A stretch of DNA of 64,000 nt from the NCBI GenBank assembly GCA_015066935.1, contig SVNK01000001.1, forward strand, positions 1 through 64,000, written 5' to 3'. The notes under the pieces are model-generated. The model saw nothing but the letters and a program-made list of their open reading frames with translations, had not been told where the DNA came from and did not search any database. Source of the stretch: Ruminococcus sp. (GTDB lineage Bacteria > Bacillota > Clostridia > Oscillospirales > Ruminococcaceae). The stretch's first letter is position 1; every line of letters starts with the position of its first letter. A program made the position numbers and the translations under genes. Shown here piece by piece: positions 60,227-64,000 of this stretch.

Positions 60227-61767
60227 AAAAACAGATGTATGGCATTATCGGACTCAGTGCAGCCGTTGTTGTACTCGGCGGAGGTCTTATCGCACTCAAT
60301 GTTGCCGATAAATCAGTTAATGAAGACAAAAATCCCGTCGTTGAGCAGACTACCGAAAATACCGGCAGAGGCTTCATAATCGTTGACGACAGCAGTGCTC
60401 CGTATATCCCCGACGCAGGCGTTACTGCCAAAGGAAAAGTAAAAAGCGTCAAGGTTACAAACGGTGACATCGTTCTCGACGCCATAATCTCAAAGGAAGC
60501 TTCCGAAGGCTCATATTCGGAATATACTCTCAGAGGCTATGAGGACCTTTCTGTTGACAGTCTGCTCGTCAGCACTCTCTTCAACAACGCTTTCGGACTC
60601 ACCTCTGAATCAATCATTGAAGAAAACTGCACCGATTTCGATAAGTTCGGTCTTGCCGACACAGCTGTTTCCGTTGAGGTAACTTTTGAATCAGGCAATA
60701 CGAAAAAACTGCTCGTCGGAGACAGCTCTCCCGTTACGTCAAACGTATATGTAAGACTTGACGGCTCTGATACGGTCTACGACGTCATCAGCTCGAAAAT
60801 GGCAAACTATAAGGAACCTGTCAGCCATTTCATTGATAAAACCGTCGTTGCTAAGCTCGACGAAACCGCAGACATCAAAATCAACAGTCTCGAAATCGTC
60901 CGCAAAGACCTCAAGGATGAATTCCTTATCGAATTCAACCCCGATAAGGAAAAAGACGATTACAGAGGTTCTTCCTCTGAATACCTTATGAAAAAACCTG
61001 TGGAGACTTTCATAGAGGTTGAAGCCGGAGACGCTGCTATGAAAGGTCTGTTCGGTCTTACCGCAAACGATATAAGCGTTCTCCACTGCACAGATGCTGA
61101 TATCGCAAAGGCAGGTCTTGACGACGCTTTCTGCAAAGCTTCCGTAAAAGCTTCAAACGGCGACGCTCACACCCTCCTCCTCAGCGAAACCTTCAAGGAC
61201 GAGGACGGTACAGAACTTTGCTATGGTATGATTGAGGGCGGAAAGGTGATTTATACCTTCGTGCCCGCAAGCGTCACATGGCTCACACTTACTCCTCAGA
61301 GTATCGCTTCACAGAATACTATCGTCTCATTTGTATGGAATATCAGCAACCTTGAAGTGAACTGCGGCGATACAACTGAAGTCTTCACAATCGAACCCAA
61401 GGAAAGCGGTGCTGACCGTACAAAAGCAAAAAAAGAAAATATGAACGTTACACGTAACGGAAAAAGCTTCGATGCAGAGCGTTACCGCCAGTTCTATGCA
61501 TTTCTTACTGCTGCTCCTGCGGAAGAACTCGCTTATGAAGAACCTGTTCCATCAGGAAAACCTGTGGTTACTCTGAAATATTCCGACGCTGTATCCGGCG
61601 ACTCCTTCACATATGAGTTCTATGACCACTCTGCAATGAAGTCGCTTATCGTCATTAACGGAAAAAGTATGTTTACATGCAGTAAATCTTACGTAAATAC
61701 TCTCGCTGATAATATCGGCAGAATAAAGTCCGGAATGGCATTTGAAACAAAATGGTCGGGACAGTAA
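60223..61767 (+). CDS. DUF4340 family membrane-anchored protein
   Basis: 514 residues. An N-terminal anchor (YGIIGLSAAVVVLGGGLIALNVAD) without cleavage signal, then a long beta-rich extracytoplasmic region with several repeated modules of about 60-90 residues (EYTLRGYEDLSVDSLLVST, TKKLLVGDSSPVTSNVYVRLDGSDTVY), typical of DUF4340. Usually found with GldG and an ABC permease, as here. Exact role unknown. Confidence 0.88.
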   Translation: MKKQMYGIIGLSAAVVVLGGGLIALNVADKSVNEDKNPVVEQTTENTGRGFIIVDDSSAPYIPDAGVTAKGKVKSVKVTNGDIVLDAIISKEASEGSYSEYTLRGYEDLSVDSLLVSTLFNNAFGLTSESIIEENCTDFDKFGLADTAVSVEVTFESGNTKKLLVGDSSPVTSNVYVRLDGSDTVYDVISSKMANYKEPVSHFIDKTVVAKLDETADIKINSLEIVRKDLKDEFLIEFNPDKEKDDYRGSSSEYLMKKPVETFIEVEAGDAAMKGLFGLTANDISVLHCTDADIAKAGLDDAFCKASVKASNGDAHTLLLSETFKDEDGTELCYGMIEGGKVIYTFVPASVTWLTLTPQSIASQNTIVSFVWNISNLEVNCGDTTEVFTIEPKESGADRTKAKKENMNVTRNGKSFDAERYRQFYAFLTAAPAEELAYEEPVPSGKPVVTLKYSDAVSGDSFTYEFYDHSAMKSLIVINGKSMFTCSKSYVNTLADNIGRIKSGMAFETKWSGQ

Positions 61768-61825
61768 TCCACCCTCACTCAATGCCCTATGCGGCAGACG
61801 CAAATCAAATGAACGGAGGTTTATA

Positions 61826-62110
61826 ATGAACGAAAAATTCCATACCTATAAAGGTTACCCTCTCGTAAGAAGCGGCAGAACCATTTACTACGGCTATATG
61901 TCTGACCCATATGTTATTATGATTCAGATTATGTCAGTGAAAAAGTCTGATGATAAGGACATTACAGAAAAAGTAAGAGTTATTCAGATGTCAACTGACC
62001 CGAATCTCAATCCTCTTGAAGCCTGCGTGAAAAATGCAGAGCGTGAATGTGGTCTCTATGAGGCTCTCGACATCGCTAACGTATGGCTCGAAAAAGCCCT
62101 TGCTCAGTAA
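61826..62110 (+). CDS. Small conserved-looking protein, unknown
   Basis: 94 residues from the ATG at 61826, after GGAGGTTTATA; the ORF-track start runs through the previous gene's end. Two halves: an aromatic strand-rich N-terminus (KFHTYKGYPLVRSGRTIYYGYMSDPYVIMIQIM) and a helical C-terminus (LEACVKNAERECGLYEALDIANVWLEKALAQ). No signal peptide or membrane span. It ends the ABC operon; a link with it is only positional. Confidence 0.75.
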   Translation: MNEKFHTYKGYPLVRSGRTIYYGYMSDPYVIMIQIMSVKKSDDKDITEKVRVIQMSTDPNLNPLEACVKNAERECGLYEALDIANVWLEKALAQ

Positions 62111-62125
62111 GGTAGTATAATAATC

Positions 62126-62158
62126 ACGGGGAGCTTTTCAGAAGCTCCCCGTTTCATT
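62126..62158 (+). terminator. Terminator of the ABC/GldG/DUF4340 operon
   Basis: 11-bp stem ACGGGGAGCTT / AAGCTCCCCGT, loop TTCAG, then TTTCATTT. Confidence 0.8.
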
Positions 62159-62256
62159 TACGGTAAACATCGTTTCAAATCAAATGTCAAGCGGACGACC
62201 ATTGGTCGTCCGCAGATACATTATACCGCAAATCGGATTTTTGCAGTCTACAGGAC
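62159..62256 (+). repeat. Palindromic element after the operon terminator
   Basis: Contains TTACGGTAAACATCG (the TCGATAAAC-like start), GGACGACCATTGGTCGTCC (62193-62211) and an AAATCGG-TTTTTG-CTACAG-like end. Same family as cassettes A/B, shorter, and again right behind a terminator. Confidence 0.6.
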
Positions 62257-62326
62257 GCTCTATAACCAAATATTTCACACCATATAAATATTCAGAAATT
62301 TTTTCGGATTTTTTTCAAAAAACCCC

Positions 62327-62355
62327 TTGACAAATCCTTTTAAATCTGATATAAT
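62327..62355 (+). promoter_or_regulatory. tRNA-Leu promoter
   Basis: TTGACA, 17-nt spacer, TATAAT, about 27 bp before the tRNA 5' end. Confidence 0.85.
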
Positions 62356-62381
62356 ATTAAAGCAGTCAGGTTACTGGCTAT

Positions 62382-62466
62382 GCGAGTGTGCTGGAATAGG
62401 CAGACAGGCACGTTTGAGGGGCGTGTGTCGAAGGACGTATGGGTTCAAGTCCCATTACTCGCACCA
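62382..62466 (+). tRNA. tRNA-Leu (anticodon GAG)
   Basis: 85 nt with the CCA end encoded. Acceptor stem GCGAGTG / TACTCGC, a D arm GGAATAGGCAGA, anticodon loop TTGAGGG in a CACGT/GCGTG stem (one G-U pair), a long class II variable arm (GTGTCGAAGGACGT), and T loop GGGTTCAAGTCCC. GAG reads CUC and CUU leucine codons. Single gene with its own promoter and terminator. Confidence 0.93.
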
Positions 62467-62495
62467 AATCCGCAATTTATATTGCGGATTTTTTC
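62466..62495 (+). terminator. tRNA-Leu terminator
   Basis: AAATCCGCAAT / ATTGCGGATTT with loop TTAT, then TTTTTCTTTTT. It starts in the tRNA's final A. Confidence 0.85.
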
Positions 62496-62511
62496 TTTTT
62501 ATAAGCAAAAC

Positions 62512-62534
62512 AGCTCCTCATAACAGGAGCTTTG
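62512..62534 (+). terminator. Hairpin directly before element at 62531
   Basis: AGCTCCT / AGGAGCT with loop CATAAC; followed by TTTGAGATTG, where a T-tract would be expected. Confidence 0.5.
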
Positions 62535-62663
62535 AGATTGTCGATAAACCACATTGCAATCAGAATCCAAGCGGACGACCAATGGTCGTCCCTACATTTA
62601 TACACGCAAAATTGTCAATCTGTAGGGATGCCCATTGGGCATCCGCATTTACATTGTGTACCT
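62531..62663 (+). repeat. Element D: palindromic repeat after a terminator-like hairpin
   Basis: Starts TTTGAGATTGTCGATAAACC like A, B and C. Contains GGACGACCAATGGTCGTCC (62573-62591), CCCTACA, TGTAGGG and the GGATGCCC..GGGCATCC palindrome. The right end departs from A/B after CGCAT, and no second copy of the AGCTCCT hairpin follows. Instead a different terminator lies at 62676-62703. Confidence 0.75.
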
Positions 62664-62675
62664 TATATAAAGACT

Positions 62676-62703
62676 AACGGCAGAGAATTTTCCCTGCCGT
62701 TTT
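62676..62703 (+). terminator. Terminator hairpin downstream of element D
   Basis: AACGGCAG / CTGCCGTT stem with TTTTG after it. Sits 54 nt before the promoter of the next gene. Confidence 0.65.
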
Positions 62704-62756
62704 GTTATTATTAGTTTTGTGAAAGCCGTCAGCCGCACTTTGTAACATTGATGCTA

Positions 62757-62785
62757 TTGAAAACGGCGGCAATGTGTGGTATAAT
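62757..62785 (+). promoter_or_regulatory. Promoter of the 62819 gene
   Basis: TTGAAA, 17-nt spacer, TATAAT with TGG before the -10. Same TGTGGTATAATATA form as the cassette B promoter. Confidence 0.75.
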
Positions 62786-62818
62786 ATAAAAAATTACCGT
62801 TAAATAAGGGAGAAAATC

Positions 62819-63379
62819 ATGAAAAGCGATACAGATAAAAGAAAAGCTGCATCCAAGAATATCTCATTTGCGCTTGTCTGGGCGGTTTTAGCACTGCTTA
62901 ACGGCATATTCTCCGCATATGTTTTGAATTACGAGCCGAAAATCGGCAGGTATCATATTCGTATATGCTCAATATTGGGTGTATTATTGACATTGTTTAC
63001 TATCTGGGGAGCTGCATTGTGCATAAGATATATCAAAATGAAGAAACAAGCAAAAAGTGCAGCCGTAATGATGATAATTTTTATTTTAATGTGTTTGATG
63101 TGGACTCATACGGTATTGCCCTATTATAAGGATTTAGCAGGCAGCAGTAAAACAGTAACTACAAACAGCTATCTTGTGGTACATGATAATCTGTATTTTC
63201 TTGATGATGAAGGAAACGAAGTGAAGTTGAAAATACCTGATGATACAGCCGACGAACTGAGGTCAAAGGAAAATTATGAATACGACTCTGAAAACAATCT
63301 GCTGAAATATTATAGTGAAATGACCGTAACATATTATCCTGAAAGCAAGGTGATAATAAGCATATCTGCCGAAGAATAA
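62819..63379 (+). CDS. Membrane protein of unknown function
   Basis: 186 residues; AAGGGAGAAAATC before the ATG. Three membrane spans are likely: ALVWAVLALLNGIFSAYVL, ICSILGVLLTLFTIWGAALCI, AAVMMIIFILMCLMWTHTVLPY. A C-terminal domain of about 80 residues lies on the far side of the last span (NSYLVVHDNLYFLDDEGNEVKLKIP, MTVTYYPESKVIISI) with a beta-rich pattern. Monocistronic, AT-rich, accessory-looking. Family not recognised. Confidence 0.7.
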   Translation: MKSDTDKRKAASKNISFALVWAVLALLNGIFSAYVLNYEPKIGRYHIRICSILGVLLTLFTIWGAALCIRYIKMKKQAKSAAVMMIIFILMCLMWTHTVLPYYKDLAGSSKTVTTNSYLVVHDNLYFLDDEGNEVKLKIPDDTADELRSKENYEYDSENNLLKYYSEMTVTYYPESKVIISISAEE

Positions 63380-63396
63380 ACCGAGGAACGATACAT

Positions 63397-63431
63397 ATCC
63401 GCCCGTGAATGAGTCATGGGCGGATTTTTAT
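63397..63431 (+). terminator. Terminator of the 62819 gene
   Basis: ATCCGCCC / GGGCGGAT stem followed by TTTTTA. Confidence 0.8.
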
Positions 63432-63522
63432 AAATTCAAGAAAATAAATATGCGAAAAAAGAGCTTCTGCGGAGTCTAATAAATGAAAGCAAATTTGCGG
63501 AATAAGGAAGGGAGGGAATCAA

Positions 63523-64000
63523 ATGGGCAACGATGCGGATCGCTACCGCCGTTTCCTGAATGGTGATGACGATGAGCTTATTGTGATTATTGATACATAT
63601 TATCAGGGACTCTCGCTTTATCTTAACAGTATATTGAATAACATCTGTGAAGCAGAAGAAATAATGCAGCAGACCTTTGTGAAGCTTGCGGTCAGGAAGC
63701 CGAAATTCAACGGAAAAAGCAGCTTCAAAACGTGGCTTTACGCTATTGCACGAAATCAGGCTTTGAATCGTCTCAGGGAGCGTTCACGTTATGCCGACTT
63801 CACTATAGACGAAGCATTCAGTCTGTCGGACGAAACCGATATTGAGCGTCAGTATCTTGCCGAAGAAAGGAAAGTTCAGCTACACACAGCCATGAAACGG
63901 CTTAATTCCGAGTATGCTCAGATCTTATATCTGAAATATTTCGAGGATTTTGATACGGAAGCCATTGCAAGAATTATGAAAAAATCTAAGCGACAGATAG
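63523..64000 (+). CDS. ECF-type RNA polymerase sigma factor (cut by the window edge)
   Basis: At least 159 residues; absent from the ORF track because no stop lies in the window. GGGAGGGAATCAA precedes the ATG at 63523. Sigma region 2 is clear: DDDELIVIIDTYYQGLSLYL, EAEEIMQQTFVKLAVRKPKFNGKSSFKTWLYAIARNQALNRLRE. Region 4 starts at about residue 125 (LHTAMKRLNSEYAQILYLKYFEDFDTEAIARIMKKSKRQI) with the helix-turn-helix at the edge. Length and lack of regions 1 and 3 make it a group 4 (ECF) sigma. The anti-sigma gene would follow outside the window. Confidence 0.9.
   Translation, partial: MGNDADRYRRFLNGDDDELIVIIDTYYQGLSLYLNSILNNICEAEEIMQQTFVKLAVRKPKFNGKSSFKTWLYAIARNQALNRLRERSRYADFTIDEAFSLSDETDIERQYLAEERKVQLHTAMKRLNSEYAQILYLKYFEDFDTEAIARIMKKSKRQI

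Overview
The window looks like chromosomal DNA of a low-to-mid-GC Gram-positive anaerobe. The protein set and gene order suggest a Ruminococcus-like member of the Oscillospiraceae (Clostridia); this is inferred from family recognition, not from a database search. Supporting signs are strong AAGGAGG-type ribosome binding sites, several TTG and GTG starts, near-consensus sigma-A promoters, and a yloC-remA-gmk-rpoZ-priA-def-fmt-rsmB-rlmN-prpC-prkC-rsgA-thiN cluster in the Bacillus/Clostridia order.

Layout. 1-2.1 kb: two near-identical 237-bp cassettes (terminator, palindromic element, terminator, promoter), each driving a different AT-rich accessory gene. 2.2-4.3 kb: compact operon of an ECF transporter S component, a DUF1893 protein and an aldo/keto reductase with a ferredoxin-like tail. 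4.3-5.6 kb: repeat element inside a duplicated terminator hairpin, a small membrane protein preceded by a 28-codon ORF, and a zinc-ribbon protein. 5.6-13.5 kb: rpoB-rpoC; RpoB has a long acidic tail and its promoter is built into a terminator hairpin. 13.6-17.7 kb: leftward operon of two M42 peptidases, a GNAT protein and a methionine gamma-lyase family protein. 17.8-20.3 kb: aroC and a DAHP synthase behind a leader holding a run of hairpins. 20.4-23.3 kb: an AraC regulator and a cytosolic sugar-binding-like/GGDEF protein. 23.3-37.6 kb: a small secreted protein and then the yloC-to-thiN operon, which covers RNA and protein maturation, replication restart and Ser/Thr phosphorylation. 37.7-41.1 kb: TspO, glycogen synthase, a HAD phosphatase, and two inverted-repeat elements. 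41.2-47.5 kb: a membrane pseudokinase, pyruvate kinase and PcrA helicase. 47.7-56.6 kb: rimP-nusA-ylxR-ylxQ-infB-(acidic protein)-rbfA-nrnA-truB-ribF behind a structured leader. 56.7-62.1 kb: an ABC transporter/GldG-like/DUF4340 operon. 62.3-64 kb: tRNA-Leu(GAG), a membrane protein, and the start of an ECF sigma factor cut by the window edge.

Most genes are housekeeping. The unusual content is between genes: (i) modular palindromic elements that sit directly behind intrinsic-terminator hairpins, which in three cases are duplicated on the other side; (ii) seven inverted repeats in 220 nt, six of them strong hairpins, between the aroC promoter and aroC; (iii) the rpoB promoter with its -35 box in a terminator loop, facing a second consensus promoter. 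Among proteins, the pseudokinase (lysine, HRD and DFG all degenerate), the acidic RpoB tail and the acidic protein in the infB-rbfA gap stand out. No CRISPR array, prophage, transposase or recognised riboswitch was seen.
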